NCBI RefSeq assembly: GCF_013347965.1
Contig: NZ_CP048810.1
Location: 6,571,501-6,635,500, forward strand
Direction: 5' to 3'
Source: Pseudomonas bijieensis
GTDB taxonomy: Bacteria; Pseudomonadota; Gammaproteobacteria; Pseudomonadales; Pseudomonadaceae
Length of the DNA stretch: 64,000 nucleotides
Shown here: one piece after another, positions 1-17,225 of the stretch
How positions within the stretch are numbered: position 1 is the stretch's first letter
Layout of the letters: every line of letters begins with the position of its first letter
The notes under the pieces: model-generated
Database searches by the model: none
What the model saw: only the letters and a program-made list of their open reading frames with translations
Told to the model about the DNA's origin: nothing
Made by a program: the position numbers and the translations under genes

Positions 1-852
<852 letters not shown>

Positions 853-889
853 TTACGCGTAACGAACTACAAAAACGGGTTGAGGCGAC

Positions 890-1513
890 TTATTCGTTGC
901 GCATCAACGGGTAAAGCTCTTTAAGCAATTTGCGCCGGCTGATCACCAGTTGCCAGCGATGGCCGCCCAACTGCCGCCACAGCCGTGCCGAGCGAATCCC
1001 GGCCAGCAACAGGGCGCGGATCTTCGAGGCATTGCTCGGTTGCTGCAGGTTGCGCATGTCGCCGTGCACCTGGATGCGCTGGCGCAAGGTGCTCAGGGTG
1101 TCCTGGTACAGCGCGCCGCAGGCCGCGACGACGTTTTCGTGGGACGGGCCGAAGTGCTCGACCTGGGACTGGATCTGCGGCAAGCGTTTGCCGATGGTCT
1201 CCAGCAGGTCGTCGCGCTTGGCCAGCTGGCGCTCAAGCCCCAGCATCGACAAGGCGTAGCGCAGCGGTTCGCGTTGCAGGGCGCTGGGATCGCGTTCCAG
1301 GGCGCCGATCAGGGCGCGATAGCCTTCACGCAGGTTCAGGTCGTCACCGCCGTAGACCTCCAGGGTGTCCTTGGGGTCGCGAACCAGCAGGCTGCCGAGC
1401 ATGCAGGCCACGCCCGCCTCGGTGGCCTGGCCGGTCTTGGCAATCCTGTCCACCAGCACGGCGGCGAGAAACACCCCACCCAATGCTGTCAGTTGTTCCT
1501 GGATGGAGGTCAT
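890..1513 (-). CDS. hflD: High frequency lysogenization protein HflD
   Basis: HflD is a membrane-associated helical protein. In E. coli it binds phage lambda CII and lowers its activity; its housekeeping role is unclear. The 207-residue protein starts [19 protein letters not shown] and keeps the family's typical length and the conserved segments VDRIAKTGQ and [12 protein letters not shown]. Its ATG overlaps the mnmA stop by 4 nt, so the two genes are translationally coupled, and the mnmA-hflD-purB order is the usual one. No signal peptide or catalytic motif is visible. Confidence 0.93.
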   Translation of the reverse strand: MTSIQEQLTALGGVFLAAVLVDRIAKTGQATEAGVACMLGSLLVRDPKDTLEVYGGDDLNLREGYRALIGALERDPSALQREPLRYALSMLGLERQLAKRDDLLETIGKRLPQIQSQVEHFGPSHENVVAACGALYQDTLSTLRQRIQVHGDMRNLQQPSNASKIRALLLAGIRSARLWRQLGGHRWQLVISRRKLLKELYPLMRNE

Positions 1514-2634
1514 GCCTTGCTGCTCCAGGGTTCTGCGACTTCGATCACGCCGCCGCCCAGGCAGACTTCGCCGTCATAGAACACCACGGACTGGCCGGGC
1601 GTGACCGCCCGCTGCGGGTCATCGAAGGTGGCACGGTAGCCCGTGGCGGTTTTTTCCAGGGTGCAGGGCTGGTCGCTTTGGCGGTAGCGAACCTTGGCCG
1701 TCAGGCGACGTGGTTCGCTGAGGTCGATGGGGTTGACCCAATAGATGTCGGAAGCGAGCAGGGCGCGGGAAAACAACCACGGATGGTCGTTGCCCTGGCC
1801 GACGATCAGCTCGTTGTGTTCCAGGTCCTTGACCAGTACGTACCAAGGCTCTTCGCCAGCGTCTTTCAAGCCGCCGATGCCCAGGCCCTGGCGCTGGCCG
1901 ATGGTGTGGTACATCAGGCCATGGTGACGGCCGATGACTTCGCCTTCGGTGGTCTTGATCTCGCCTGGCTGGGCCGGCAGGTACTGCTTGAGGAAGTCGC
2001 TGAAGCGGCGCTCACCGATGAAGCAGATCCCGGTGGAATCCTTCTTCTTGGCGGTGGCGAGCTGGTGTTTTTCGGCGATTGCGCGCACTTCGGGCTTTTC
2101 CAGTTCGCCTACCGGGAACAGGGTCTTGGCGATCTGTTCGCCGCCGACGGCATGCAGGAAGTAGCTCTGGTCCTTGTTCGGGTCCAGGCCCTTGAGCAAT
2201 TCAGTACGGCCGTCGATGTCGCGGCGACGCACGTAGTGGCCGGTGGCGATCAGGTCTGCGCCGAGCATCATGGCGTAGTCGAGGAACGCCTTGAACTTGA
2301 TTTCGCGGTTGCACAGGATGTCCGGGTTCGGCGTGCGGCCGGCCTTGTACTCGGCCAGGAAGTGCTCGAACACGTTGTCCCAGTACTCGGCGGCGAAGTT
2401 GGCGGTGTGCAGCTTGATGCCGATCTTGTCGCACACCGCCTGGGCATCCGCGAGGTCGTCCATGGCGGTGCAGTATTCGGTTCCGTCGTCTTCTTCCCAG
2501 TTCTTCATGAACAGGCCTTCCACCTCATAACCCTGCTCGATCAGCAGAAGGGCGGAAACGGAAGAGTCCACGCCGCCGGACATGCCGACAATGACGCGCT
2601 GCTTGGATGTGTCAGAAGGAGCTGGATCACGCAT
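1510..2634 (-). CDS. mnmA: tRNA-specific 2-thiouridylase MnmA
   Basis: MnmA adenylates U34 of tRNA-Lys, tRNA-Glu and tRNA-Gln, then inserts sulfur to give s2U34. The PP-loop SGGVDSS is at about residues 19-25. The first catalytic cysteine is in ILCNREIKF near residue 110 and the second in [12 protein letters not shown] near residue 205. The length of 374 residues matches the family. Sulfur reaches MnmA through the TusBCD-TusE relay, whose genes are also in this window at about 24-25.3 kb. The Shine-Dalgarno sequence before this ATG is weak. The gene is the first of the mnmA-hflD pair. Confidence 0.97.
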   Translation of the reverse strand: MRDPAPSDTSKQRVIVGMSGGVDSSVSALLLIEQGYEVEGLFMKNWEEDDGTEYCTAMDDLADAQAVCDKIGIKLHTANFAAEYWDNVFEHFLAEYKAGRTPNPDILCNREIKFKAFLDYAMMLGADLIATGHYVRRRDIDGRTELLKGLDPNKDQSYFLHAVGGEQIAKTLFPVGELEKPEVRAIAEKHQLATAKKKDSTGICFIGERRFSDFLKQYLPAQPGEIKTTEGEVIGRHHGLMYHTIGQRQGLGIGGLKDAGEEPWYVLVKDLEHNELIVGQGNDHPWLFSRALLASDIYWVNPIDLSEPRRLTAKVRYRQSDQPCTLEKTATGYRATFDDPQRAVTPGQSVVFYDGEVCLGGGVIEVAEPWSSKA

Positions 2635-2694
2635 AGGAGTTTCAATGAGTGTCTTGAAAAAGGACGCGATTCTATCAGGCCCGGGCGCGCAAGG

Positions 2695-3141
2695 CTAAAG
2701 AGAAGGACGGATCAGCGTCAGACTGTGGCGATGGCCGGCCAGATAATCGTCGATGCAGCGGATGATCAGCTCGCTGCGCCAGTGCCCGCGCTGTTCGAGC
2801 AGCTCGTCGCGAGTCAGCCATTTGGCGCCCAGAATGCCGTCGTCCAATTGATATTCGGGGCGGTGTTTCAAGGCCTTGGCGGCGAAACAGACCCGCTGGT
2901 AGGTCACGCCATTGCTGGGGGCGGTGTACAGGTAGATGCCCACCACGCTGGTGGGTTCGACGTCCCAGCCGGTTTCTTCCAGGGTTTCGCGCACCGCGGC
3001 TTCGATCAGCGTTTCGTCCGGGTCCAGGTGACCGGCGGGCTGGTTGAGCACTGCTCGTCCGCCTTTGGATTCTTCGACCATCAGGAAACGGCCGTGGTCT
3101 TCGACGATGGTGGCGACGGTGATGTGGGGTTTCCAGTCCAT
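2695..3141 (-). CDS. nudJ: NUDIX hydrolase, NudJ-type phosphatase
   Basis: This 148-residue NUDIX hydrolase carries a complete Nudix box: G in GHLDPDE, then REtleEEtG-type residues RETLEETGW at about residues 37-59. NudJ proteins hydrolyse phosphate from thiamin pyrimidine pyrophosphate and nucleoside di- and triphosphates. The start MDWKPHITVATIVEDHGRFL is the family start. The gene lies just upstream of mnmA on the same strand, with about 60 bp between them, as in other Pseudomonas. Substrate is inferred from the family only. Confidence 0.88.
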   Translation of the reverse strand: MDWKPHITVATIVEDHGRFLMVEESKGGRAVLNQPAGHLDPDETLIEAAVRETLEETGWDVEPTSVVGIYLYTAPSNGVTYQRVCFAAKALKHRPEYQLDDGILGAKWLTRDELLEQRGHWRSELIIRCIDDYLAGHRHSLTLIRPSL

Positions 3142-3193
3142 GGGGTTTCCTAGATATCAATGTGCATGGAATTTCAATTTGAAAACAGGCCAT

Positions 3194-3284
3194 TGTGGGA
3201 GCGAGCCTGCTCGCGATAGCGGTGTGTCAGTCAGCATCAGGGTTGAATGTTATACCGCTATCGCGAGCAGGCTCGCTCCCCACA
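3194..3284. repeat. REP pair, family A (REPIN-like)
   Basis: Two copies of the TGTGGGAGCGAGCCTGCTCG motif face each other across about 45 bp in the gap between nudJ and the end of idh. Each copy is itself an imperfect palindrome (GCGAGC..GCTCGC). The same unit recurs many times in this window. Confidence 0.9.
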
Positions 3285-3332
3285 GGGGGGATATGTTGTC
3301 AGGAGGGAAAGTATGGTGTGTCCGGAAACACA

Positions 3333-3355
3333 AACCCCGGCACCAGGCCGGGGTT
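3333..3355 (-). terminator. Rho-independent terminator of idh
   Basis: An 8-bp stem AACCCCGG / CCGGGGTT encloses a 7-nt loop. Read on the minus strand it lies about 20 nt after the corrected idh stop and is followed by a T-rich tract (TTTGTGTTT). Confidence 0.7.
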
Positions 3356-3375
3356 CGTGATGTTCCCTTACAACC

Positions 3376-6084
<2,709 letters not shown>

Positions 6085-7341
6085 ATGGGGTATCAAAAGA
6101 TTCAGGTTCCAGCCGTCGGTGACAAAATCACCGTCAATGCAGACCATTCTCTTAATGTTCCGGACAACCCGATCATCCCTTTCATCGAAGGCGACGGTAT
6201 TGGCGTCGACATCAGTCCGGTCATGATCAAGGTGGTGGACGCAGCGGTTCAGAAGGCCTATGGCGGCAAGCGCAAGATTTCCTGGATGGAAGTCTATGCC
6301 GGCGAGAAAGCGACCCAGGTCTACGACCAGGACACCTGGTTGCCCCAGGAAACCCTGGATGCGGTCAAGGATTACGTGGTTTCCATCAAGGGCCCGCTGA
6401 CCACGCCGGTGGGCGGTGGTATCCGTTCGCTGAACGTCGCCCTGCGCCAGCAGCTCGACCTGTATGTGTGCCTGCGCCCGGTGCGCTGGTTCGAAGGCGT
6501 GCCCAGCCCGGTCAAGAAACCTGGCGACGTGGACATGACGATCTTCCGTGAGAACTCCGAGGACATCTACGCTGGCATCGAGTGGAAGGCAGGTTCGGCC
6601 GAAGCCACCAAGGTCATCAAGTTCCTGAAAGAAGAAATGGGCGTGACCAAGATCCGTTTCGACGAGGACTGCGGCATCGGCGTCAAGCCGGTTTCCAAGC
6701 AGGGCACCAAGCGCCTGGCGCGCAAGGCCTTGCAATATGTTGTCGACAATGACCGCGATTCGCTGACCATCGTACACAAAGGCAACATCATGAAGTTCAC
6801 CGAAGGTGCCTTCAAGGAATGGGCCTACGAAGTGGCGGCCGAGGAGTTCGGTGCGACCCTGCTCGACGGCGGGCCCTGGATGCAGTTCAAGAACCCCAAG
6901 ACTGGCAAGAACGTGGTCGTCAAGGACGCCATCGCCGACGCGATGCTCCAGCAGATCCTCCTGCGTCCGGCCGAATATGACGTGATCGCCACCCTGAACC
7001 TCAACGGTGACTACCTGTCCGACGCCCTGGCGGCGGAAGTGGGCGGTATCGGTATTGCGCCGGGCGCCAACCTGTCCGACACCGTGGCGATGTTCGAAGC
7101 CACCCACGGTACCGCGCCCAAGTATGCCGGCAAGGACCAGGTCAACCCGGGATCGCTGATCCTGTCGGCGGAAATGATGCTGCGCCACATGGGTTGGACC
7201 GAAGCGGCCGACCTGATCATCAAGGGCACCAACGGCGCGATTTCGGCCAAGACCGTGACCTATGACTTCGAACGTCTGATGGAGGGTGCCAAGCTGGTGT
7301 CGTCCTCGGGCTTCGGTGATGCCCTGATTTCGCACATGTAA
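6085..7341 (+). CDS. icd: Dimeric NADP-dependent isocitrate dehydrogenase
   Basis: This 418-residue enzyme is the E. coli-type homodimeric isocitrate dehydrogenase of the TCA cycle. Motifs include the N-terminal [10 protein letters not shown], the substrate loop [13 protein letters not shown] with the serine that AceK phosphorylates in E. coli, [13 protein letters not shown], and the NADP-binding C-terminal segment [20 protein letters not shown]. The ATG at 6085 ([12 protein letters not shown]) follows a GGAGTT site; upstream in-frame starts give an unlikely extension. It diverges from the monomeric idh gene, so the cell has two isozymes with distinct control. A strong bidirectional hairpin follows. 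Confidence 0.97.
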   Translation: MGYQKIQVPAVGDKITVNADHSLNVPDNPIIPFIEGDGIGVDISPVMIKVVDAAVQKAYGGKRKISWMEVYAGEKATQVYDQDTWLPQETLDAVKDYVVSIKGPLTTPVGGGIRSLNVALRQQLDLYVCLRPVRWFEGVPSPVKKPGDVDMTIFRENSEDIYAGIEWKAGSAEATKVIKFLKEEMGVTKIRFDEDCGIGVKPVSKQGTKRLARKALQYVVDNDRDSLTIVHKGNIMKFTEGAFKEWAYEVAAEEFGATLLDGGPWMQFKNPKTGKNVVVKDAIADAMLQQILLRPAEYDVIATLNLNGDYLSDALAAEVGGIGIAPGANLSDTVAMFEATHGTAPKYAGKDQVNPGSLILSAEMMLRHMGWTEAADLIIKGTNGAISAKTVTYDFERLMEGAKLVSSSGFGDALISHM

Positions 7342-7361
7342 GCGAGTCGGCGCTCAGCGCA

Positions 7362-7393
7362 AATGCCCGGCTCGGGTGATCGAGCCGGGCATT
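7362..7393. terminator. Bidirectional terminator between icd and cspD
   Basis: A perfect 13-bp stem AATGCCCGGCTCG / CGAGCCGGGCATT with a 6-nt loop sits between the convergent icd and cspD genes. T-rich flank follows on the plus side (ATTTTCATTT), so it probably serves both genes. Confidence 0.85.
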
Positions 7394-7421
7394 TTCATTT
7401 GTCCGGGGTGGCGACTGCCGG

Positions 7422-7691
7422 TCAATGGGCCTCGGTGATCCTGGCATTGACAGGGGCGGGTGTCTCTTCGGCGGTGACAATCCTGATATTGACCGCGTGC
7501 AAGCCCTTGGGTCCCTGGATGACGTCGAACGTCACAGGCTGTCCGGCCTTCAAGGTCTTATAGCCTTCCATGTTGATAGCCGAGTAATGGGCGAAAAGGT
7601 CTTCATTGTCCCTGCCGGCCGCGATAATGAAGCCGTAGCCCTTTGCATTGTTGAACCATTTCACCTTGCCATTCATCTTGACGACCGACAT
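7422..7691 (-). CDS. cspD: Cold shock domain protein CspD
   Basis: An 89-residue single cold-shock domain protein with the RNA-binding motifs KGYGFI (RNP1) and DLFAHYSAI (RNP2). Position next to clpS-clpA is the classic location of cspD, whose E. coli product inhibits replication in stationary phase. The start at 7691 (MSVVKMNGKVKWF) has an AGAGGGA ribosome site; an upstream in-frame ATG lacks one. After the domain comes a short tail, TAEETPAPVNARITEAH. The 226-bp gap to the divergent clpS should hold both promoters. Confidence 0.9.
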   Translation of the reverse strand: MSVVKMNGKVKWFNNAKGYGFIIAAGRDNEDLFAHYSAINMEGYKTLKAGQPVTFDVIQGPKGLHAVNIRIVTAEETPAPVNARITEAH

Positions 7692-7917
7692 AACCCATTT
7701 CCCTCTGCAACGCACTCCATCACTGGAGTATCATCCAGTCCATCCGCAGGCTAATCTTGAAAACAGGATAGATTCCACGGACCTTTTTAACCCACGATGG
7801 GCTCTATTGGTTGTAACACCGTTTTGCCGATAGTCAAGGTGGCCGGGTGGTCGTGGTTGAAATCGCCCACAAGCGCCCCCATCACTGTATTCGCCAACTA
7901 AACGAACCTTTCTTTCC

Positions 7918-8280
7918 ATGCATGCAGTCAGCCAGATTCGACTAACATTCAATCAGGATCGCCCGGATCTACACGACGACGATTCCGCAGGCATTGCTGT
8001 TCAGGAGGCAAAGCCTGCATTACAGGCTCCACCGATGTACAAGGTGGTTTTGTTCAATGATGACTACACACCGATGGATTTCGTCGTCGAAGTGCTCGAG
8101 TTGTTTTTTAATCTGAACCGCGAGCTGGCGACCAAGGTCATGCTGGCTGTCCATACAGAGGGACGGGCAGTATGTGGAGTGTTTACCCGCGACATCGCCG
8201 AGACGAAGGCCATGCAGGTCAATCAGTACGCCCGGGAAAGCCAGCATCCGCTACTCTGTGAAATCGAGAAGGACGGTTAA
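7918..8280 (+). CDS. clpS: ATP-dependent Clp protease adaptor ClpS
   Basis: ClpS binds N-terminal Leu, Phe, Tyr or Trp of N-degron substrates and hands them to ClpAP. The 120-residue protein has a flexible acidic N-terminus, then [22 protein letters not shown] with the DD residues that bind the substrate amino group, and the conserved [12 protein letters not shown] segment. The end [16 protein letters not shown] is typical. It lies 29 bp before clpA as one operon. Confidence 0.97.
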   Translation: MHAVSQIRLTFNQDRPDLHDDDSAGIAVQEAKPALQAPPMYKVVLFNDDYTPMDFVVEVLELFFNLNRELATKVMLAVHTEGRAVCGVFTRDIAETKAMQVNQYARESQHPLLCEIEKDG

Positions 8281-8309
8281 CGCCGACCACTTGGGTATGA
8301 GGTGAAGCT

Positions 8310-10580
8310 ATGTTAAACCGCGAGCTCGAAGTCACCCTCAATCTTGCCTTCAAGGAGGCTCGTTCGAAGCGTCATGAATTCATGACCGTCGAACACCTGC
8401 TGCTGGCCCTATTGGATAACGAGGCTGCCGCCACCGTTTTGCGTGCCTGCGGCGCGAACCTCGATAAACTCAAGCATGATCTGCAGGAGTTCATCGACTC
8501 CACCACGCCACTGATCCCCGTGCATGACGAGGATCGCGAAACCCAGCCAACCCTGGGCTTCCAACGTGTCCTGCAGCGTGCTGTCTTCCATGTACAGAGC
8601 TCGGGCAAGCGTGAAGTCACCGGTGCCAACGTGTTGGTTGCCATCTTCAGCGAGCAGGAAAGCCAGGCAGTGTTCCTGCTCAAGCAGCAGAGCGTTGCGC
8701 GTATCGATGTCGTCAACTACATCGCCCATGGCATCTCCAAGGTGCCGGGGCATGGCGATCACTCCGAGGGTGAGCAGGATATGCAGGACGACGAGGGCGG
8801 TGAGTCTTCTTCTTCAGGCAACCCATTGGATGCCTATGCCAGCAACCTGAACGAACTGGCACGCCAGGGGCGCATCGATCCACTGGTCGGACGCGAGGCC
8901 GAGGTCGAGCGCGTTGCGCAGATCCTGGCCCGGCGCCGCAAGAACAACCCGCTGCTGGTGGGCGAGGCAGGCGTGGGCAAGACCGCGATTGCCGAAGGCC
9001 TGGCCAAGCGCATCGTCGACAACCAGGTGCCGGACCTGCTGGCCAACAGCGTCGTGTATTCCCTCGACCTGGGGGCCTTGCTGGCCGGTACCAAGTACCG
9101 CGGCGATTTCGAGAAGCGCTTCAAGGCGTTGCTCGGCGAGCTGAAAAAACGTCCGCAAGCGATCCTGTTCATCGATGAAATCCACACCATCATCGGTGCC
9201 GGGGCTGCTTCCGGTGGTGTCATGGATGCCTCCAACCTGCTCAAGCCGTTGCTGTCTTCGGGTGATATCCGTTGCATCGGCTCGACCACGTTCCAGGAAT
9301 TCCGCGGGATCTTCGAGAAGGACCGTGCCTTGGCCCGGCGCTTCCAGAAGGTCGATGTGTCGGAGCCTTCGGTGGAGGACACCATCGGTATCCTGCGCGG
9401 CCTGAAAGGGCGCTTCGAGCTGCACCACAACATCGAGTACAGCGATGAAGCCCTGCGCGCCGCGGCGGAACTGGCCTCGCGCTACATCAATGACCGGCAC
9501 ATGCCGGACAAGGCCATCGACGTCATCGACGAGGCGGGTGCCTACCAGCGCCTGCAACCCGTGGAGAAACGCGTCAAGCGCATCGAAGTGCCTCAGGTCG
9601 AGGATATCGTGGCGAAAATCGCGCGTATTCCGCCCAAGCATGTCACCAGTTCCGACAAGGAGCTGCTGCGTAACCTGGAGCGTGACCTGAAGCTGACGGT
9701 GTTCGGCCAGGATGCGGCCATCGACTCGCTGTCGACCGCTATCAAGCTGTCTCGCGCCGGCCTCAAGTCGCCGGACAAGCCAGTGGGCTCGTTCCTGTTC
9801 GCAGGTCCCACCGGTGTCGGCAAGACCGAGGCAGCACGGCAATTGGCCAAGGCGATGGGTATCGAGCTGGTTCGTTTCGACATGTCCGAGTACATGGAGC
9901 GCCACACCGTATCGCGTCTGATTGGTGCGCCTCCAGGTTATGTCGGTTTCGACCAGGGCGGCCTGCTGACCGAAGCGATTACCAAGCAGCCACACTGCGT
10001 GCTGTTGCTCGATGAAATCGAGAAGGCGCATCCGGAAGTCTTCAACCTGCTGCTGCAGGTCATGGACCACGGTACGCTGACCGATAACAACGGGCGCAAG
10101 GCGGACTTCCGCAACGTGATCATTATCATGACCACGAACGCCGGTGCCGAAACCGCAGCTCGCGCTTCGATCGGTTTCACCCATCAGGACCACTCGTCCG
10201 ATGCGATGGAAGTGATCAAGAAGAGCTTCACGCCTGAGTTCCGCAACCGCCTGGACACCATTATCCAGTTTGGTCGCCTCAGTCATGAAGTCATCAAGAG
10301 CGTGGTGGACAAGTTCCTTACCGAACTTCAGGCGCAGCTCGAAGACAAGCGTGTCTTGCTGGAGGTCACCGATGCGGCTCGCAGTTGGCTGGCCGAAGGT
10401 GGTTACGATGTGACGATGGGGGCACGACCAATGGCTCGCCTGATCCAGGACAAGATCAAGCGTCCGCTGGCGGAGGAAATCCTCTTTGGCGAACTGGCCG
10501 AACATGGCGGTGTGGTTCACATCGACATCAAGGACGGCGAACTGACCTTCGACTTCGAAACCACGGCCGAAATGGCCTGA
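8310..10580 (+). CDS. clpA: ATP-dependent Clp protease ATP-binding subunit ClpA
   Basis: ClpA is the hexameric unfoldase partner of ClpP. The 756-residue protein has the Clp N-domain (about residues 1-145), a first AAA module with Walker A GEAGVGKT near residue 218 and Walker B ILFIDEIHTI, and a second AAA module with Walker A GPTGVGKT near residue 500 and LLLDEIEKAHP. The ClpP-docking loop reads IGF near residue 621. Length and start (MLNRELEVTLNLAFKEA) match the family. A terminator follows the stop. Confidence 0.98.
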   Translation: MLNRELEVTLNLAFKEARSKRHEFMTVEHLLLALLDNEAAATVLRACGANLDKLKHDLQEFIDSTTPLIPVHDEDRETQPTLGFQRVLQRAVFHVQSSGKREVTGANVLVAIFSEQESQAVFLLKQQSVARIDVVNYIAHGISKVPGHGDHSEGEQDMQDDEGGESSSSGNPLDAYASNLNELARQGRIDPLVGREAEVERVAQILARRRKNNPLLVGEAGVGKTAIAEGLAKRIVDNQVPDLLANSVVYSLDLGALLAGTKYRGDFEKRFKALLGELKKRPQAILFIDEIHTIIGAGAASGGVMDASNLLKPLLSSGDIRCIGSTTFQEFRGIFEKDRALARRFQKVDVSEPSVEDTIGILRGLKGRFELHHNIEYSDEALRAAAELASRYINDRHMPDKAIDVIDEAGAYQRLQPVEKRVKRIEVPQVEDIVAKIARIPPKHVTSSDKELLRNLERDLKLTVFGQDAAIDSLSTAIKLSRAGLKSPDKPVGSFLFAGPTGVGKTEAARQLAKAMGIELVRFDMSEYMERHTVSRLIGAPPGYVGFDQGGLLTEAITKQPHCVLLLDEIEKAHPEVFNLLLQVMDHGTLTDNNGRKADFRNVIIIMTTNAGAETAARASIGFTHQDHSSDAMEVIKKSFTPEFRNRLDTIIQFGRLSHEVIKSVVDKFLTELQAQLEDKRVLLEVTDAARSWLAEGGYDVTMGARPMARLIQDKIKRPLAEEILFGELAEHGGVVHIDIKDGELTFDFETTAEMA

Positions 10581-10600
10581 TCACTACCCGCAACAAAGCA

Positions 10601-10622
10601 AAAGGCGCCGAAAGGCGCCTTT
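10601..10622 (+). terminator. Rho-independent terminator of clpA
   Basis: A 9-bp stem AAAGGCGCC / GGCGCCTTT with a GAAA loop, followed by TTTT, lies 20 nt after the clpA stop. Confidence 0.85.
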
Positions 10623-10697
10623 TTTGCTATTTCAGCAATACCTAGTCCCTGTGGGGGGGCTGGATAACTGCAGGATTTGCATCCGCCACAAATCTCC

Positions 10698-10787
10698 TGT
10701 GGGAGCGAGCCTGCTCGCGAAAGCGGTGGGTCAGTTGGCAGTAATGCCGAATGTGCCAGCCTCATCGCGAGCAGGCTCGCTCCCACA
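10698..10787. repeat. REP pair, family A
   Basis: Two facing copies of TGTGGGAGCGAGCCTGCTCG lie between the convergent clpA and infA genes, each flanked by the genes' own terminators. Confidence 0.9.
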
Positions 10788-10820
10788 GGGGTGTGAGGTG
10801 ATCGTGGGGGCGGACAAACA

Positions 10821-10848
10821 AAAACGCCCGGCATCAGCCGGGCGTTTT
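10821..10848 (-). terminator. Rho-independent terminator of infA
   Basis: A 12-bp stem AAAACGCCCGGC / GCCGGGCGTTTT with loop ATCA lies 11 nt beyond the infA stop on the minus strand; the A-run on the plus strand gives the terminator T-tract. Confidence 0.85.
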
Positions 10849-10859
10849 GTATTGACTTG

Positions 10860-11078
10860 TTAGCGAGCGCGGTAAGTGATGCGCCCTTTGCTCAAGTCAT
10901 AGGGCGTCAGCTCGACGCGCACTTTGTCACCGGTAAGAATACGAATGTAGTTCTTGCGCATCTTGCCGGAGATATGCGCGGTTACGACGTGCCCATTTTC
11001 CAACTCCACACGAAACATGGTGTTGGGCAGGGTGTCGACGACAGTGCCTTCCATTTCGAAGCTGTCTTCTTTCGACAT
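10860..11078 (-). CDS. infA: Translation initiation factor IF-1
   Basis: IF-1 occupies the ribosomal A site during initiation. The 72-residue protein ([20 protein letters not shown]...) is a single S1-type OB fold with the conserved [20 protein letters not shown] and ends [12 protein letters not shown]. The length is the usual 71-72 residues. It sits among N-degron genes, a recurring Pseudomonas arrangement, and is transcribed toward clpA with terminators on both sides. Confidence 0.98.
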
Positions 11079-11200
11079 GCAGTAAAGCCCTCGGTATCCA
11101 GTGAATGGCCCGGTGCAACTGCGCCAGGCAAAAGCGGCGTGCATTGTGCCCGAAAAAGGGGGTTCAAGCCAAGGGGTTCTAGCTTTTAAGCCGAAGGGTT

Positions 11201-11908
11201 CTAACTCAGGACAACCCAGCGTTGGTTTATCAGCAGTTCAATGGGGCGATATTGGGTCTTGTAGTTCATTTTCTTGCAGTTCTTGATCCAGTAGCCCAGG
11301 TATACCGCTTCCAGTCCCAGGCGCCGGGCTTCGTTGATTTGCCAGAGGATGGCAAACCGGCCAAGGCTGCGCCGTTCTTCGTCTGGCTCATAGAAGGTGT
11401 ATACCGCCGAAAGGCCGTTGGGCAGCAGGTCCGTGACGGCGATGGCTACCAGCCGTCCGTCCAGGCGGAACTCATAGAAACGGGAAAACGGCAGGTCACG
11501 CACCAGGAAGGTCGCGAACTGATCCCGGCTGGGTGGGTACATGTCGCCATCGGCATGGCGTTGTTCGATGTAGCGCTGGTACAGGTCGAAATACTCCTCA
11601 GTGAACTGCGGCTTGACCGGGCGAACCTGAAGGTCGGCGTTGCGCTTGAAAATGCGTTTCTGCTGGCGATTGGGCAGAAATTGCGCGACGGGGATACGCG
11701 CCGGAACGCAGGCGTTGCAGTGTTGGCAATGGGGCCGGTAGAGGTGGTCGCCGCTACGACGAAAGCCCATTTCCGACAGGTCTGCGTAGACATGCACATC
11801 CATGGGCTGGCTAGGGTCGAGGAACAGCGTCGTGGCCTGCTCCTCGGGCAGATAACTGCAAGAGTGGGGCTGAGTGGCATAGAACTTCAAACGCGCCAAC
11901 TCGGTCAT
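11201..11908 (-). CDS. bpt: Aspartate/glutamate leucyltransferase (bacterial Ate1-like)
   Basis: Bpt moves leucine from Leu-tRNA to proteins with N-terminal Asp or Glu, making them ClpS substrates. The 235-residue protein shows the ATE1-type cysteine pattern: CSYLPEEQA near the N-terminus and [20 protein letters not shown] around residue 60. The C-terminal GNAT-like fold includes [22 protein letters not shown]. It lies 57 bp downstream of aat on the same strand, probably in one operon. Confidence 0.94.
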
Positions 11909-11965
11909 GATCGACCCTCGGGATAAGCTTTGAATTTAATTGTAAGCCAGGAGCGCGAATGTCGC

Positions 11966-12646
11966 TCAGCAAACCCATGTCGCATGGTTGGGTTGGTCCA
12001 GATGTGCCTTTAGATAATCGGCAAATTCACTGCGTGGGATCGACCGTGCGCCGAGGCTGTGCAGGTGCTCGGTGGGCATCTGGCAGTCGATCAGTACGAA
12101 ACCGGCGGCCTTGAGGTGCTGGACCAGGGTGGCGAAGCCGAATTTCGAGGCATTGTCGGCCCGGCTGAACATGGACTCGCCAAAGAACAGCTGTCCCATG
12201 GCCAGGCCATACAGGCCACCCACCAACATCCCCTGGTCCCACACTTCCACCGAATGGGCAAAACCGCGTCGGTGCAGTTCCCGATAAGCGGTTTGCATGG
12301 CGTCGGTGATCCAGGTGCCCTCGGCATAGTCCCGAGGCGCGGCGCACGCCTGGATGACCGCCGCGAAATCTCGGTCAAACGTCACTTGATAGCGCTGCTT
12401 GCGCAGCAGTTTGTCCAGGCTGCGGGATATGTGCAGTTCGTCGGGAAACAATACCGTACGTGGGTCCGGCGACCACCACAGGATCGGTTGCCCCTCGGAA
12501 AACCATGGGAAGCAGCCGTGACGATAAGCCTGGATCAGCCGGTCGGCGGAGAGATCGCCGCCGGCGGCCAATAACCCGTTGGGATCGCGCATGGCTTTTG
12601 CCAGTGGCGGGAATTCGAAGCTGTTGCGTTGTAACCAGGTCAGCAT
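11966..12646 (-). CDS. aat: Leucyl/phenylalanyl-tRNA-protein transferase
   Basis: Aat attaches Leu or Phe from tRNA to proteins that begin with Lys or Arg, creating primary N-degrons. The 226-residue protein contains the family blocks [39 protein letters not shown] and [15 protein letters not shown], then the GESMFSR segment. Together with bpt, clpS and clpA it completes the bacterial N-degron pathway in less than 5 kb. Confidence 0.96.
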   Translation of the reverse strand: MLTWLQRNSFEFPPLAKAMRDPNGLLAAGGDLSADRLIQAYRHGCFPWFSEGQPILWWSPDPRTVLFPDELHISRSLDKLLRKQRYQVTFDRDFAAVIQACAAPRDYAEGTWITDAMQTAYRELHRRGFAHSVEVWDQGMLVGGLYGLAMGQLFFGESMFSRADNASKFGFATLVQHLKAAGFVLIDCQMPTEHLHSLGARSIPRSEFADYLKAHLDQPNHATWVC

Positions 12647-12728
12647 TGGTATCCGGCTTAAGTAGAAGGGGAGGGCGGCAGGCGGCGGGCCTCGCGCATC
12701 AGCGAGGACTCGCCTGGAAGGTTAACCG

Positions 12729-16402
<3,674 letters not shown>

Positions 16403-16459
16403 CGACCCGGGCGGCTTGCTGACACGTCGCCCGACCCCCACGACTTCATGAGGACTCCC

Positions 16460-17083
16460 ATGCGCCTGATTCGCATGTTGCTGTTGCCCGTATTGGCCCT
16501 GAGCACCTTGTCGGCCCACGCCGGCGAAAAGGATGTGGCCCGCCTGACCCAATTGTTGGGTGGCTCCCAGACCCTGACGGCGCGTTTCTCCCAGTTGACC
16601 CTCGATGGCAGTGGCACCCAGTTACAGGAAACCGCTGGCGACATGGCCTTGCAGCGTCCGGGCCTGTTCTACTGGCACACCGATGCGCCAGCCGAACAGC
16701 TGATGGTCTCCGACGGCAAGAAAGTCTCCCTGTGGGATCCGGATCTGGAGCAGGTGACCATCAAGACCCTCGACCAGCGCCTGACCCAGACGCCGGCGCT
16801 GTTGCTCTCCGGTGATATCTCCGAGATCAGCCAGAGCTTCGAGATCACCTCCAAGGAGGCCGGTGGCGTGATTGACTTCACCCTCAAGCCCAAGACCAAG
16901 GACAGCCTGTTCGATAGCTTGCGTTTGTCGTTCCGCAACGGCCTGGTCAACGACATGCAACTGATCGACAGTGTCGGCCAGCGCACCAATATCCTGTTCA
17001 CCGGGGTCAAGGCCAACGAGCCGATCGCGGCATCCAAGTTCAAGTTCGACATCCCCAAGGGTGCCGATGTGATCCAGGAGTAA
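16460..17083 (+). CDS. lolA: Outer-membrane lipoprotein carrier protein LolA
   Basis: LolA ferries lipoproteins through the periplasm from LolCDE to LolB. The protein of 207 residues starts with a Sec signal peptide, [21 protein letters not shown], then the LolA fold ([21 protein letters not shown]). The ATG at 16460 has a GAGGA site; an upstream in-frame ATG at 16448 is less well placed. It lies 57 bp after ftsK, the usual ftsK-lolA-rarA order. Confidence 0.95.
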   Translation: MRLIRMLLLPVLALSTLSAHAGEKDVARLTQLLGGSQTLTARFSQLTLDGSGTQLQETAGDMALQRPGLFYWHTDAPAEQLMVSDGKKVSLWDPDLEQVTIKTLDQRLTQTPALLLSGDISEISQSFEITSKEAGGVIDFTLKPKTKDSLFDSLRLSFRNGLVNDMQLIDSVGQRTNILFTGVKANEPIAASKFKFDIPKGADVIQE

Positions 17084-17136
17084 ACACAAAGCCCCTGTGG
17101 GAAATGGCCTGTGGGAATGGTCTGTGGAAATTGGTC

Positions 17137-17225
17137 TGTGGGAGCAAGGCTTGCCCGCGATACAGACACCTCGGTGTATCTGGTAGACCGAGGCGATGCA
17201 ATCGCGGGCAAGCCTTGCTCCCACA
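17137..17225. repeat. REP pair, variant of family A
   Basis: Facing copies of TGTGGGAGCAAGGCTTGCCC lie between lolA and rarA. On the left are degenerate GGTCTGTGGGAA repeats (17096-17136) and on the right a perfect short tandem array, listed separately. Confidence 0.85.

Noticed and set aside
11166..11204. Direct repeat AAGCC(A/G)AGGGGTTCTA-like near the bpt stop
   Set aside because: Only two imperfect copies about 20 bp apart; no function could be supported.
12689..12712. Hairpin CCTCGC/GCGAGG between aat and trxB as a terminator
   Set aside because: The stem is short and lacks a T-tract on either side.
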